This document shows positions 11,301-20,414 of a stretch of DNA of 64,000 nucleotides, in pieces. Under the pieces are notes generated by a model, which was not told the origin of the DNA, searched no databases, and was given only the letters and a program-made list of their open reading frames with translations. The DNA is from Devosia lucknowensis (lineage in GTDB: Bacteria > Pseudomonadota > Alphaproteobacteria > Rhizobiales > Devosiaceae), in NCBI RefSeq assembly GCF_900177655.1, contig NZ_FXWK01000002.1:682001-746000 (forward strand). The letters are read 5' to 3'. The first letter of the stretch is position 1. Every line of letters begins with the position of its first letter. Position numbers and translations under genes: made by a program.

Positions 11301-11382
11301 CAAATGTTGCCGCTGCGCCGGCCGCCGTCATCGCCAGCGACAGAACCACCACGGATACGCCCGTCAGCACGCCTTGCTTCAC
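8359..11382 (-). CDS. autotransporter with glycine-rich passenger
   Basis: Type V secretion protein of about 1007 residues. The GTG at 11382 is preferred because CAGGAGACT precedes it and it opens a signal peptide (KQGVLTGVSVVVLSLAMTAA, cleavage near AGAAA). A right-handed beta-helix-like start (GSLRQALASA, TIVFDPALSG) leads into a long Gly-rich low-complexity stretch (about residues 120-370), then an autotransporter-repeat region (VNTYTGTTQVQAGTLEIG). The last 270 or so residues form the outer-membrane beta-barrel, ending in the typical terminal Phe (LGLSQNF). Its surface role (adhesion or biofilm) cannot be read from sequence. Confidence 0.88.
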   Translation of the reverse strand: MKQGVLTGVSVVVLSLAMTAAGAAATFVVTTADDTGIGSLRQALASAASAGGSNTIVFDPALSGQVITMTSAYEPINGNLTIDASGVGVTVDGAGQYRPFFINSGNVAIRGLAIENGLAQGGAGGNGLSAGAGGGGGLGAGGAIFVRTGAVVELDMVSFADNAAAGGAGGQTGIGRGANGGGGGMGGNGGNAAVFNDNGVAGGGGGGGAMPGTNGQDSNGQRGGAGGGPNGGWGGSDVFYGPPGDGGDLSGGGGNGAGAGAGSIGGFGGGGGGGQFLATSGGDGGFGGGGGGSSYDVGAGTGGFGGGQGGYGFAHVNGGGMAQYLGFGGGSGGQGAGGGGAAYGGAVFVQDGGTLVIRGDGQMLGGTVTGGAGGNANATAGQSAGTGIFLQGAQVQFAPGTGQVQRIDATIADDHGHIYRNIIGQQIGTSPGGSVVKSGDGRTVLNAVNTYTGTTQVQAGTLEIGAAGSIVDSLARVTGGMLEVKGAAGTVVVDGGRLGGTGVVQSATVNAGGTLAANTTTGMVRIAQDLVFTSGGIYEVQVDQNGSGSKIDVDGTATLDPAARLRVLAANGLDDGSTYGDTTSYHILAAANGVNGTFSADVDENFAFLRAALRYDANNVYLDLTRFAEFNTVAVSSNQYAAATALSAFDNNDPVFRAVMGLPEGEAQSAFEAISADANAAAQNVLVSTFSLFSDALGVKQAGEAGTVMSYVDTGEISGPVGGAVTSAPLSGLWFAPMAGRGTIEADANGPGANWAAGGMSLGYQHGTTLLGGDAQFGIGAGYVSSTSSVASRASTMSANSGSVGLYGAWERDGVSLSAQGAYSLANIESQRQITIGALSRTATANYWSHNLSAGVEAAYAFVLTDAATISPLVGLGLGWSGHNGYTETGADTLNATMGAAGQWTAETALGFEVSYTIEGETGDLALTGRAAWLHNFAEAAPHTVTLAGGGNAFTVSGPAAGRDRLELGAGATWKTEDGLAISGNYTGRFFGGQNAHAIKLGLSQNF

Positions 11383-11616
11383 AATAGTCTCCTGCTTGCC
11401 CCGCCGATCGGGAATCGGCTGAAGCAGGCAATACGGAGACATGACCCGTCGGGCCAGTACACTTTCGTACCCAATCCGTTGGGATCAAATGTTTTTGACA
11501 TGAGATGACGGCCAGACGCGTCGACCGCGCAGGCGCAAGCGCGCAGCGGCGCAATGCCGGCGGGCAGCGCAAGGCGGTCTGCGTCAACGGTTACGCAGGA
11601 TTAAGGGCCGTCAGTC

Positions 11617-12258
11617 CTATCGGGCGAACGTCAGGTGCACGATACCGGTGTCGGCGGTTTCCGAGGTCACGGTATAGCCTGCCTCGAGACCGCGAAGATC
11701 GTCCCAGAGATTAATGCCCTGTCCTAGGATGATGGGCGTTATACCGACATGGAGACGATCGACGAGACCAGCCTTGAGAAAGGTGCGCACCGTGGTCGGC
11801 CCGCCACCGATGCGGACGTCCTGGTCACCGGCTTCGGCCTTGGCCATGCCGAGCACCTCGGTGGGGCTGGCCGAGAGGAAGTGAAAGACCGTGCCGTTGT
11901 CGAAACGGATCGGCGCCCGCTCCGTGTGGCTGAGGACGAAGACCGGGCAATGGAACGGCGGGGCATCGCCCCACCAGCCACGCCAATTGGAATCATCGGG
12001 AAAATTGTGCAGGCCGAACATGCCGGCACCCATGATTTCGGCACCCACGGCTTCGAAATAGGCCGTAGCGTATTTGTCGTCCATGCCGGTCGTGCCGCTG
12101 CCGTCGGTCTTGCCGAATACGCGCTGGCGAAAAGTGCGGGTGGCGGTATAGGCGCTGACCAGGCGCCCCCAATCCTCGCCGAAGGGCTTTTCGGGCGTCT
12201 GGTCGGTGGTCGTGGCATAGCCATCGAGCGAAATGTTGAGATCGACGCGAACGGCCAT
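11617..12258 (-). CDS. dihydrofolate reductase-family (RibD C-terminal-like) protein
   Basis: About 213 residues starting at the ATG at 12258 (MAVRVDLNISLDGY). It has the RibD-C/DHFR-like fold signature: an N-terminal strand with SLDGY, a nucleotide-binding region DVRIGGGPTTVRTFLKAGLVDRLHV, and TPIILGQGINLWDDL near the end. Such proteins are NADPH-dependent reductases, often of unknown substrate. It stands alone between the autotransporter and a membrane protein. Confidence 0.82.
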   Translation of the reverse strand: MAVRVDLNISLDGYATTTDQTPEKPFGEDWGRLVSAYTATRTFRQRVFGKTDGSGTTGMDDKYATAYFEAVGAEIMGAGMFGLHNFPDDSNWRGWWGDAPPFHCPVFVLSHTERAPIRFDNGTVFHFLSASPTEVLGMAKAEAGDQDVRIGGGPTTVRTFLKAGLVDRLHVGITPIILGQGINLWDDLRGLEAGYTVTSETADTGIVHLTFAR

Positions 12259-12359
12259 TGCGGGCTCCATCATACCGGCAGGCGGCGCCGACCGGGAAGG
12301 CCGGGCCAGGTTATGCCTGTCTTACACCGGAAATGGCGGCCGGTCTTGCGGCTCGACGT

Positions 12360-13175
12360 TCAGGGCAGGCGGATGTGCGAGGCTGGCTCCACCAGCTTGC
12401 GATAAAGATGCCAGGTCGCGTGTCCGAGGATCGGCAGCACCACCGCGAGGCCCACGAAGAGGGGCAGTGACGCCAGGAAGATGCTGGCGCCGACGATGAC
12501 GCCCCACACAAAAAGCGGCACGCGATTGTAGAGCACGGCGCGGAACGAGGTTTCCACCGCCACATAGGCGCCGGCATCGCGATCGAGCAGCAGCGGGAAG
12601 GCGATGACGGTGGTACAGAGCACGACCATAGCGAAGAGGGCGCCAAGGCCCGTACCGACCGCCAGCAGCGTGATCCCGCCCGGGGCATTGGCGACCTGAG
12701 CGGCGAGAGCTGCGAGCGTGCGCGGCGGCGCAGGACCGAAAAGGCTTTCATAAAGCGCCTGGGCGCTGGTCATCCACAGCGTGAAGAGGACGAACAGCAT
12801 TGCGCCGACGGCCAGGATGCTGCCCATGGAGGGCGAGCGCAGCACGCTCATGGCATCGCGCCAGGTGGGATTTTCGCCGCGCTCGCGGCGGCCCGAAATC
12901 TCGTAGAGGGGCAGGGCGGCGATGGGTCCGACCAGCGCGAAGCCACCGACCAGCGGGTAGAGCAGGGTCCATGAATGCCAGCCGTTCATCCACACCGTCA
13001 GCACGATGCCGACGATGGGATAGATGATGGCCAGCAGCAGGTAGTGGCTGGGCTTGGCCCAGAAGTCGGCGGCGCCGCGTCGCAGCGCGTCACCCAGATC
13101 GGCGATGGTGATTTGGCGGATCACCGGCATGTCCAGCTTGTCGCCGGTGCCGGCCATGATGTGCATGCGGGCCAT
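12360..13175 (-). CDS. DUF2189 family inner-membrane protein
   Basis: 271 residues from the ATG at 13175, which follows a strong GGAGGAGTGACG site. The N-terminus has RQITIADLGDALRRGAADFWAKP, typical of DUF2189, followed by about six hydrophobic segments (LLLAIIYPIVGIVLTVWM; GSILAVGAMLFVLFTLWM; VWGVIVGASIFLASLPLFVG). Some homologues are annotated as cytochrome c oxidase subunit I-like, but no haem or copper ligands are evident here. Function is unknown. Confidence 0.8.
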   Translation of the reverse strand: MARMHIMAGTGDKLDMPVIRQITIADLGDALRRGAADFWAKPSHYLLLAIIYPIVGIVLTVWMNGWHSWTLLYPLVGGFALVGPIAALPLYEISGRRERGENPTWRDAMSVLRSPSMGSILAVGAMLFVLFTLWMTSAQALYESLFGPAPPRTLAALAAQVANAPGGITLLAVGTGLGALFAMVVLCTTVIAFPLLLDRDAGAYVAVETSFRAVLYNRVPLFVWGVIVGASIFLASLPLFVGLAVVLPILGHATWHLYRKLVEPASHIRLP

Positions 13176-13320
13176 GATCGTCACTCCTCCGTTTTGCGTC
13201 GGAGCCGCAGACTTCTGCGAAAGCGCATGACCAGCACGAGACGCAGGAAAACTGCGACCATATGGCGTCATACTAGGCGCAAAACCGGGGACATGTCGCC
13301 CCCGGTTCGGCAAATCGTGA

Positions 13321-14982
13321 TCAGCCTTTAAGATAGGGCCGGCCGGCCGTCAGCGTCTCGAGCTCGTACCGGTCGCTGGCATCGTGCTGCGGGCGGTAGG
13401 TGAAATAGTCGAAATGCGCCGGGCTCGCGGTGCCGTTGAGATCGTGCGCCGCGACGCCGACGAAGGCGCCGGTGAAGCTGCCATGCGCCTGGTGCCCGCC
13501 GCATTCGTCCGACAGGATCGAGGCGTCGAAGACCGGCCCGATCTTTTGCAGCTCCTGGCCCTCGAGCGCGTAGAAGAACTGCAGCTTGCGCCCGCGAATG
13601 GTGAGCGCCAGCTTGACCTTGCCGGTATTGGGGATCTGAACCGGGGAGGCAGGGAAGGTCAGGTTGCCGTCGGGCCAGGAGATTTCCGAGCTCATCAGCA
13701 GAAGTTCGCGCTGGCCGTCGGAATGGGCGGTCACGGCGAGGTAGAAGAAGTTGTAGCGGCTGTAATAGGCCGTCAGTCCCGCCATGGTGCGCTCGTCGGT
13801 GGCCGTGAAATCGACCACGGTCTCGGCGTCATAGGAGAAATGCTGCTGCCGTCGGGCGACCAGCGCCTGTTCGAACCACGAGCCGATGCTTTCGCGGCCG
13901 AAGAGGGTCAGCTTGCCGCCTTCGGTCTTGAAGATGCGGTCGGTATCGGGCGTGCGCAGCCACTGGAAGTCGAGCGGCAGGCCGTTCTCGAACGTGTAGC
14001 GTTGCTCGGCCCGGTACTTTTGCTCGTCGCGCGTACCGGGCACCTCGACATGCAGGGAGGGCACCGGGCCGTTCTTGACGTAGAGCCAGTCGTCGTCGCC
14101 CCAATAGGCCTCCTGGATCGAGGTTTCGCGCCCCAGCACGCAGCGGCGTTCCTGGGTGGTCGGGCGGCCACCGAGATGGACGAGGTAGGTCTTGCCCTCG
14201 GGGGTCTCGACGATATCGCCGTGGCCGCCGCGCTGGATGGCCGCCAGCGGCGCATCCTTGGAGGTGAGGATATGCTTGTCGGGATGGGTCTCGTAGGGTC
14301 CATCGAGATTGCGCGAGCGCGCGAAGGTGCAGGCATGGTCATAGGCCGTGCCGCCCTCGGCGGTCAGCAGATAGTACCAGGCCTGGCCATCCTTACCCTG
14401 GCGTTTGTAGATATGCGGGCCTTCAACGAGCTTGAGATCGGTGCCCTTGTAGATGTTCTTGACCGGCCCCACGAGCTTGCCGGCAGCGGGATCGAATTCC
14501 TGCAGCGCGATGCCGGCGAACTTGAGCGGGCGGGTCCTATGGTCCCATAGCATGTTGACGAACCATTTCCGGCCGTCATCATCGTGGAAGAGGCTGGGGT
14601 CGAAGCCCGAGGAATTGACATAGACCGGGTCGGACCAGGGCCCCTCGATCGTGTCGGACCAGACGATGTAGTTGTGCGCGTCCTTGAAGGAGCCATCCTT
14701 GCGCTTGACGTCGGTATAGACGAGCCAGAACTTTTCCCCGTCATGCGTCAGGCACGGCGCCCAGACGCCGCAACTGTCGGGATCGCCGCGCATGTCGAGC
14801 TGGGTCTTGCGCGTCAGCGGCCTCGTGATCAGCTCCCAGTTGGCGAGGTCCCTCGAATGGTGGATTTGCACACCCGGGAACCACTCGAAGGTCGAGGTCG
14901 CGATGTAATAGTCCTCGCCGACGCGCAGGATGGATGGATCGGGGTTGAAGCCGGGCAATATCGGATTGGTCAGTTGTGCCAT
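13321..14982 (-). CDS. xynB: glycoside hydrolase family 43 beta-xylosidase
   Basis: Cytoplasmic-type enzyme (no signal peptide) that releases xylose from xylo-oligosaccharides, feeding xylAB nearby. 553 residues, typical of two-domain GH43 xylosidases. The five-blade propeller motifs are clear: general base Asp in NPILPGFNPDPSI, pKa modulator Asp in SSGFDPSLFHDDDG, and acid Glu in KLVEGPHIYKR. The C-terminal half is the beta-sandwich (DUF1349-like) domain. The ATG at 14982 follows GGAGGACCTC. Arabinofuranosidase side activity is possible. Confidence 0.92.
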   Translation of the reverse strand: MAQLTNPILPGFNPDPSILRVGEDYYIATSTFEWFPGVQIHHSRDLANWELITRPLTRKTQLDMRGDPDSCGVWAPCLTHDGEKFWLVYTDVKRKDGSFKDAHNYIVWSDTIEGPWSDPVYVNSSGFDPSLFHDDDGRKWFVNMLWDHRTRPLKFAGIALQEFDPAAGKLVGPVKNIYKGTDLKLVEGPHIYKRQGKDGQAWYYLLTAEGGTAYDHACTFARSRNLDGPYETHPDKHILTSKDAPLAAIQRGGHGDIVETPEGKTYLVHLGGRPTTQERRCVLGRETSIQEAYWGDDDWLYVKNGPVPSLHVEVPGTRDEQKYRAEQRYTFENGLPLDFQWLRTPDTDRIFKTEGGKLTLFGRESIGSWFEQALVARRQQHFSYDAETVVDFTATDERTMAGLTAYYSRYNFFYLAVTAHSDGQRELLLMSSEISWPDGNLTFPASPVQIPNTGKVKLALTIRGRKLQFFYALEGQELQKIGPVFDASILSDECGGHQAHGSFTGAFVGVAAHDLNGTASPAHFDYFTYRPQHDASDRYELETLTAGRPYLKG

Positions 14983-15191
14983 GAGGTCCTCCTATGCGAC
15001 CAACCGGCCGCCAGATGCGTTATTACGGTCGAAAATTGATGCCAGGATGGCTTGAGGCCGGTCCGACACCGTGCCAGCCTCCGGAAAAATGAAGGTGTCG
15101 CGCCCCGCGTGAGGGGTGAACACAGAAAGAAGCGTGCCGCTTGGACCACCAGATCCGCGAGATTTCCTACTGGAGGAACGTTCGATCCAAG

Positions 15192-16223
15192 ATGCGACTG
15201 CAGCCCTTCGTGCATGCGGTCGAATCCAGTGCCGTTCCCATCGCCATTGCCGATCCCTATGAGCCCGATTGCCCTCTGGTCTTCGTCAATGACGCTTTCC
15301 TCAAGCTCGTCGGCTATAGCGAGGACGAGGTGCTGGGGCGCAATTGCCGGTTCCTGCAGGGGCCCGAGACCCGTGACGCGGACCGCAAGGCGCTCAGGGA
15401 AGCGATCCGCACGCGGGCCACGATCAGCCACGAAATCCTCAACTACCGCAAGGATGGCTCGACCTTCTGGAACGAGCTCCACATGGCGCCGATGCTCGAC
15501 GATCGCGGCGACCTGCTCTACTTCATCGCCACCCAGGTGGACGTGACCGATCGCGTCAACCGCCAGGACGATCTCAAACACGCCCTCGACGTCAAGACCG
15601 AGGCGCTGCGCGACCAGGCCGAGCGGACCCACCACATGGCCCGGGAAATGACGCACCGGGTGCGCAACTCTCTCGCCCTGATCCAGGCGATGCTGCGCAT
15701 GCAGCTTTCGAGCCTCACCGACGACACCGCCCGCAACGCGCTGGTAGGGGCGCTCAGCCGCATCCAGGCCATCGTCGAGATCCAGCGCATCATCGAGCAT
15801 GCCGATATCGATGCCAAGGTCGAGATCGGCGACATCATCGGGTCGATCTGCGAAAAGCTCGATCATATCAGCCGCGCCAATGTCGCCGCCTCGTCCGACT
15901 CCATCGAGATCGGCGAGGAAATGGTGACGCCCATCGCGCTGATCGTGTCCGAACTGGTCACCAATGCCCAGAAACATGCCTATGGTCCGGATGAGGGTGG
16001 CATCATCGCGGTCACCGCCCGTCGCCACAAGGGCGGCATCGAGCTGGCCATCCGCGACGATGGCAGGGGCGTGCCGGAGGATTTCGACCCGCGTGCCATC
16101 GGCGGCTTCGGCATGAAGATGCTTCTTCACGAGATCGACCACCTCGGGGCGACGTTGCGCGTCGAACGCCTGAACAAGGGAACGGCTTTCATCGTCGATA
16201 TTCCGGCTCGGGATGGGGAATAG
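15192..16223 (+). CDS. LOV-domain blue-light sensor histidine kinase (HisKA_2/HWE type)
   Basis: About 343 residues. The N-terminal PAS/LOV domain holds GRNCRFLQ, the site of the photo-adduct Cys with flavin, plus the usual NDAFLKLVGYSEDEVLG and YRKDGSTFWNEL segments. A J-alpha/linker helix follows, then a phospho-acceptor H in MTHRVRNSLALIQAMLRMQ, and an HATPase_c domain with ELVTNAQKHAYG and DDGRGVPEDF. The ATG at 15192 is preceded by GGAGG at 15172; a TTG at 15141 would add 17 residues. Related kinases feed general stress response pathways, but no partner regulator is present here. Confidence 0.9.
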   Translation: MRLQPFVHAVESSAVPIAIADPYEPDCPLVFVNDAFLKLVGYSEDEVLGRNCRFLQGPETRDADRKALREAIRTRATISHEILNYRKDGSTFWNELHMAPMLDDRGDLLYFIATQVDVTDRVNRQDDLKHALDVKTEALRDQAERTHHMAREMTHRVRNSLALIQAMLRMQLSSLTDDTARNALVGALSRIQAIVEIQRIIEHADIDAKVEIGDIIGSICEKLDHISRANVAASSDSIEIGEEMVTPIALIVSELVTNAQKHAYGPDEGGIIAVTARRHKGGIELAIRDDGRGVPEDFDPRAIGGFGMKMLLHEIDHLGATLRVERLNKGTAFIVDIPARDGE

Positions 16224-16251
16224 GGCAGGGCCCAGCCCACCCGCCGCCTCC

Positions 16252-16366
16252 CTTCTCCCCTTGTGGGAGAAGGTGGCGCGCAGCGCCGGATGAGGGGTCT
16301 GCGATGGTGGAAAGACCCCCTCACCCGCCCTTCGGGCACCCTCTCCCACAGGGGGAGAGGGGTAGG
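16252..16366. repeat. dispersed palindromic intergenic repeat, copy 2
   Basis: Same family as 2570-2693: CTTCTCCCC...GGGAGAAGGTGGCGC, then CAGCGCCGGATGAGGGG, and a second half CCCTCACCC...CTCTCCCACAGGGGGAGAGGGG. It fills the space between the convergent ends of the LOV kinase and xylA and could serve as a bidirectional terminator. Confidence 0.75.
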
Positions 16367-16376
16367 GGTTTCGAAC

Positions 16377-17684
16377 TTAAACGAAACGGTTGACCAGGTT
16401 TTCCAGGTATTCCTGGCGACCGGACCGCGGCTGGGGATTGATGCCGTCCTTGTCGACGCGGGCAGCGATATCGGCGAGGCTTAGCTTGCCGCCGAGGATG
16501 TCCTTGCCCAGGCCATTGTCCCAGCCCGCATAGCGGTCATCGAGCAGCTTGTCGAATTCGCCGTCGGCGATCAGCGCGGCAGCGCCCTTGAGCCCACGCG
16601 CCAGCGTGTCGAGGCCCAGGATGTGGCCGTGCAGCAGGTCTGCCGGGTCGAGCGACTGGCGACGGACCTTGGCGTCGAAGTTGAAGCCACCCTGGCCCAG
16701 GCCGCCCTGCTTGAGGATGTAGTAGAAGGCCAGCGCCATTTCCCCGGCATTGTTGGGGAAGTGGTCGGTATCCCAGCCCGACTGCAGGTCGTTGCGGTTG
16801 GCATCGACCGAGCCGAGCATGCCGAGCGAGGAGGCGACCGCCAGTTCGTGCTCGAAGGAGTGACCGGCGAGGAAGGCATGGCCGACCTCGATATTGCACT
16901 TCACCTTCTTTTCGAGGCCGTACTTCTGCAAGAAGCCATAGACCGTGGCGACGTCGAAATCGTACTGGTGCTTGCTCGGTTCCTGCGGCTTGGGTTCGAT
17001 CAGGATCTGGCCCTTGAAGCCGATCTTTTCGGCGTGCTCGATGACGAGGTGCAGGAAGCGGGCCATCTGGTCCTGTTCCTGGCCGATCTTGGTGTTGAGC
17101 AGGGTTTCGTAGCCTTCGCGACCACCCCAGAGCACATAGTTCTCGCCGCCCAGTTCATTGGTCAGCTCGAGCACGGCCTTCACCTGGCCGGCTGCATAGG
17201 CGAAGACTTCCGGATCGGGATTGGTGGCGGCGCCCGCCATGTAGCGGCGGTTGGAGAAGAGGTTGGCCGTGCCCCAGAGCAGCTTCTTGCCGGTCTCCTG
17301 CATCTTGCCGGCAATGATGTCGCCGATGACGCGCAGGTTCTTGTTGCTCTCGGCGAGCGTTGCGCCTTCGGGCGACACGTCGACGTCGTGGAAGGCGAAG
17401 AAGGGCACGTCGATCAGGTTGAAGAATTCGAACGCGACGTCGGCCTTGAGCTTGGCGCCTTCAATTCCCTTGTCGAACCAGGGGCGATCGAAGGTGCGGC
17501 CGCCGAACGGGTCGCCGCCTTCCTGGGCCAGGGTGTGCCAATAGGCGATGGCTGGGCGGATATGGTCTTCCATGCGCTTGCCGGCGACCATTTCGTCCTT
17601 GTTGTAGTGGCGATAGGCCAGCGCGTTGCGGCTTTCCGGGCCTTCAAACTTGACCTGGGAAAGGCCCTTGAAAAAATCAGTCAC
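16377..17684 (-). CDS. xylA: xylose isomerase
   Basis: Converts D-xylose to D-xylulose. 435 residues from the GTG at 17684, preceded by GAGGAGG; the start overlaps the xylB stop by four bases (GTGA), so the two are translationally coupled. Family marks seen: [12 protein letters not shown] with the catalytic His, [30 protein letters not shown] (metal-binding Glu and the proton-shuttle Lys), [18 protein letters not shown], and [19 protein letters not shown]. It is the last gene of the xylBA operon. Confidence 0.97.
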   Translation of the reverse strand: MTDFFKGLSQVKFEGPESRNALAYRHYNKDEMVAGKRMEDHIRPAIAYWHTLAQEGGDPFGGRTFDRPWFDKGIEGAKLKADVAFEFFNLIDVPFFAFHDVDVSPEGATLAESNKNLRVIGDIIAGKMQETGKKLLWGTANLFSNRRYMAGAATNPDPEVFAYAAGQVKAVLELTNELGGENYVLWGGREGYETLLNTKIGQEQDQMARFLHLVIEHAEKIGFKGQILIEPKPQEPSKHQYDFDVATVYGFLQKYGLEKKVKCNIEVGHAFLAGHSFEHELAVASSLGMLGSVDANRNDLQSGWDTDHFPNNAGEMALAFYYILKQGGLGQGGFNFDAKVRRQSLDPADLLHGHILGLDTLARGLKGAAALIADGEFDKLLDDRYAGWDNGLGKDILGGKLSLADIAARVDKDGINPQPRSGRQEYLENLVNRFV

Positions 17685-19144
17685 GAACGTGCCTCCTCGA
17701 TGGCGGGGTAGAGCGCACGATAGTGCGCATATTGATCGGTATAGGCGGCCGACAGCTTGGTGTCGGGCGCGATGGTGGTCTTGATGGGCGGCATGGACAT
17801 GACATCCGCAGGGTTCGCGCCGGTGGCGGCACAGAGACCGAGCCGGGCCGCGCCGAGCGCGCCGCCGAAATCGCCGTCCTCGGGGAGGGCGATTTCCATG
17901 TCGAGATTGGTGGCGAGCATTTTGAGCCACAGCGCCGATTTGGAGCCGCCCCCAACCGCCAGGAGGCGATTGATGCTGGTGCCGGCATCGGCCAGGACGC
18001 GCTGGCAATCGCGCATGGCAAAGGTGACGCCTTCCATCACGGCCTGGGCCATCTGGGCGGTGTCGGTGGACTGGCTGAGGCCGGTGAAAGAGCCGCGGGC
18101 CGCCGCGTTGTTGTGCGGGGTGCGCTCGCCTGAAAGATAAGGCAGGAAGATCGCTTCGCCCGGACCCTTGAACTGCCTTTCAGCTTCGCCCGAAAGCTCG
18201 GCCTGCTTCTTGCCGGTGATGCGCGAAAGCCAGTTGAGCGAATCGGTTGCCGAAAGGATCACGCCCATCTGGTGCCAGGTATCGGGGATGGCATGGCAGA
18301 AGGCATGCACTGCGCCCTCGGTGTTGGGGCTGAACGTCTCGTTGGAAACAAAGAGCACACCCGAGGTACCAAGCGAGACGAAGCCTTCGCCGGGCCGGAT
18401 CGCGCCAATACCGCAGGCTGCGGCCGCATTGTCACCTGCGCCCCCGGCAACGGCAACCGGGCCGCTCATGCCCCAGCGCGCGACAAATTCTGGCTTGAGC
18501 TGGGCCGAGACCGCCGAGCCCTCGACGAGGCGCGGCATGTGGTCCCTTGTCAGCCCGGTGACGCCGAGCAGCTGGTCGGACCAGTCGCGGGTGGCGACGT
18601 CGAGCCAGAGCGTACCCGATGCGTCGGACATGTCCTCGACATGTTCGCCGGTCAGCAGCAGGCGGACATAGGCCTTGGGCAGCAGGACCTTGCGGATCCG
18701 TGCGTAGATGTCCGGCTCGTGCCTGCGCACCCAGGCGACTTTCGGCGCCGTGAAGCCGGGCATGGCGATATTGCCGGCGAGCTGCCGCAGGCTGGGAAGC
18801 GCAGCTTCCATTTCGGCGCATTCGGCCGCGGAGCGGCCATCATTCCAGAGAATGCAGGGACGGAGCACATCGTCGTTCTCGCCCAGAAGCGTTGCGCCGT
18901 GCATGTGTCCGGAAAGACCGATACCCCTGACCGCGGCGAGAGCCTTGGCATGCGAGAGCTTGAGCGCATCAATCGCGCCAAGCGTTGCGGTCCACCAGTC
19001 GGCAGGGTTCTGCTCGGACCAGCCCGGCTGCGGGCGCACCGGCTCCACGGCGGGCGCGGATGCCTCGCCGATGGCCTTGCCGTTCTCGTCGATCAGCAGC
19101 GCCTTGACGCCCGAAGTGCCGATATCAATGCCGAGGAAGGTCAT
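17681..19144 (-). CDS. xylB: xylulokinase
   Basis: FGGY-family kinase that phosphorylates D-xylulose to xylulose 5-phosphate. 487 residues, normal length. The N-terminus [15 protein letters not shown] is the phosphate-1 motif, [10 protein letters not shown] and ILWNDGRS are sugar-site motifs, [16 protein letters not shown] is the phosphate-2 region, and [16 protein letters not shown] is the adenosine motif. It is first in the xylBA operon, 90 bp downstream of the LacI-type regulator on the same strand. Confidence 0.96.
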   Translation of the reverse strand: MTFLGIDIGTSGVKALLIDENGKAIGEASAPAVEPVRPQPGWSEQNPADWWTATLGAIDALKLSHAKALAAVRGIGLSGHMHGATLLGENDDVLRPCILWNDGRSAAECAEMEAALPSLRQLAGNIAMPGFTAPKVAWVRRHEPDIYARIRKVLLPKAYVRLLLTGEHVEDMSDASGTLWLDVATRDWSDQLLGVTGLTRDHMPRLVEGSAVSAQLKPEFVARWGMSGPVAVAGGAGDNAAAACGIGAIRPGEGFVSLGTSGVLFVSNETFSPNTEGAVHAFCHAIPDTWHQMGVILSATDSLNWLSRITGKKQAELSGEAERQFKGPGEAIFLPYLSGERTPHNNAAARGSFTGLSQSTDTAQMAQAVMEGVTFAMRDCQRVLADAGTSINRLLAVGGGSKSALWLKMLATNLDMEIALPEDGDFGGALGAARLGLCAATGANPADVMSMPPIKTTIAPDTKLSAAYTDQYAHYRALYPAIEEARS

Positions 19145-19233
19145 GAGGCACGTACCTCAGACGGGGTCGCATAAAACATTCCTGGTCCTCCCTTGGCCCC
19201 TTAGGGCCGCGCCGCTTTTGGAATGGGCGCCTC

Positions 19234-20262
19234 TTAGCGCAGATTGTCGCGCAGGAAAATGCCAATTTCAATGGGGTCGGTGACGACGCTGCGCGCCGTC
19301 CCCAGGGCCAGGCCCCGGACGGCCGATATCGCCTCGCGAATTTCTCCGTCCGGATTCTGGTCCAGCACCACGTCGATCGCTCCACTCCGCAGCCCTTTGC
19401 GCGTCGGTGAAGTCAATTCATGGGCGATGACGCGAATGCTGCCGCCCCGGCCGGAAGCCTCCAATGCCTCGACCAGGCCGGCATTGCCGGCGCCGAGATT
19501 GTAGAGGCCCCCGATATCGGGATGATCCGTCAATAGCCGGGCGGTGAGGGCCGCTGTCTCCTTACGCTCGTCATGACCTTCCACGGGTCCGATAATGGTC
19601 AGGGCCGGGAATTCCGCTGCCAGCCCAGTGCGGAAGCCATCGAGCCGCTCGGCGTGGTCGCGCAGGTGCAGCGAGCCGGCGATCACGCCGACCTTGCCGC
19701 CTTGCGGCAGGAAACGGCCGATCAGCGACGCGGCGGTGCGGCCGGCGGCAACATTGTCGATGCCGATGAAGTGGCGTCGGGCCGATTGCGGCAGGTCGGA
19801 CACCAGCGTCATGACCGCGATGCCGCGCCGGTGCGCCGCCTCGATGGCCATGAGCACCTCTGCCTCGTCGCTCGAAACGATGACGGCGCAGTCGCACTGG
19901 CGGGGATCGAGCGCATTGAGACCGCTGGCCAGCGCAGCAGTATCGAGCGCCCGGATCCGCTGCACCGAAAGATGCATGCGATCGCCCAGTGCGGGCATGG
20001 TTCGCCGTGTCACCGCGTCGGCCAGGCTGTCCATGAATTCGTTGGAGCCGTCGGGAATGAAGAACACCACGCTGAGATCGCGGGCGCGGGCCATCAGCGA
20101 GGCATTGAGATCACGAGAGAAACCGAGTTCGGCGATGGCGTCGGCAACCTTCTGGGCGGTTGCCGCCCGTACGCCGGGACGCCCGTTGAGCACGCGGTCC
20201 ACGGTGGCCAGCGACACGCCCGCCGCACGCGCCACGTCGTGAACCGTTGCCCGGCGCCGCAT
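19234..20262 (-). CDS. LacI-family transcriptional regulator
   Basis: 342 residues from the ATG at 20262, which follows GGAAGAA (a TTG at 20277 is the alternative). The N-terminal HTH reads TVHDVARAAGVSLATVDRVLNGRPGV, followed by a type I periplasmic-binding-protein-like sensor domain (FIPDGSNEFMDSL; HFIGIDNVAAGRTAASLIGRFL; LYNLGAGNAGLVEALEASG). Because it is directly upstream of xylBA it is the likely xylose-responsive repressor, but the ligand is inferred from context only. Confidence 0.9.
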   Translation of the reverse strand: MRRRATVHDVARAAGVSLATVDRVLNGRPGVRAATAQKVADAIAELGFSRDLNASLMARARDLSVVFFIPDGSNEFMDSLADAVTRRTMPALGDRMHLSVQRIRALDTAALASGLNALDPRQCDCAVIVSSDEAEVLMAIEAAHRRGIAVMTLVSDLPQSARRHFIGIDNVAAGRTAASLIGRFLPQGGKVGVIAGSLHLRDHAERLDGFRTGLAAEFPALTIIGPVEGHDERKETAALTARLLTDHPDIGGLYNLGAGNAGLVEALEASGRGGSIRVIAHELTSPTRKGLRSGAIDVVLDQNPDGEIREAISAVRGLALGTARSVVTDPIEIGIFLRDNLR

Positions 20263-20414
20263 CGTTTCTTCCGTCAAACCCAGTCCCCTCGAAGCGCCCG
20301 GTATCGGCTGGCGTTCACACTCCCTAGCGGCCGATCAAAGGTCAAGTGTGACGTTGCGGGAGGCGGCCAAAAAGGGCTAAAGCTCCGCGCGCAACAGGGT
20401 TGGGGAATAGTACA

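Noticed and set aside
19195..19208. GGCCC/GGGCC hairpin between xylB and the LacI gene as a terminator
   Set aside because: A five-base stem without a T-tract is too weak to claim in a high-GC genome.
20310..20350. CACACT...AGTGTG inverted repeat as the xylose LacI operator
   Set aside because: The arms are 6 bp with a spacer above 20 bp and do not look like a compact LacI-family operator.
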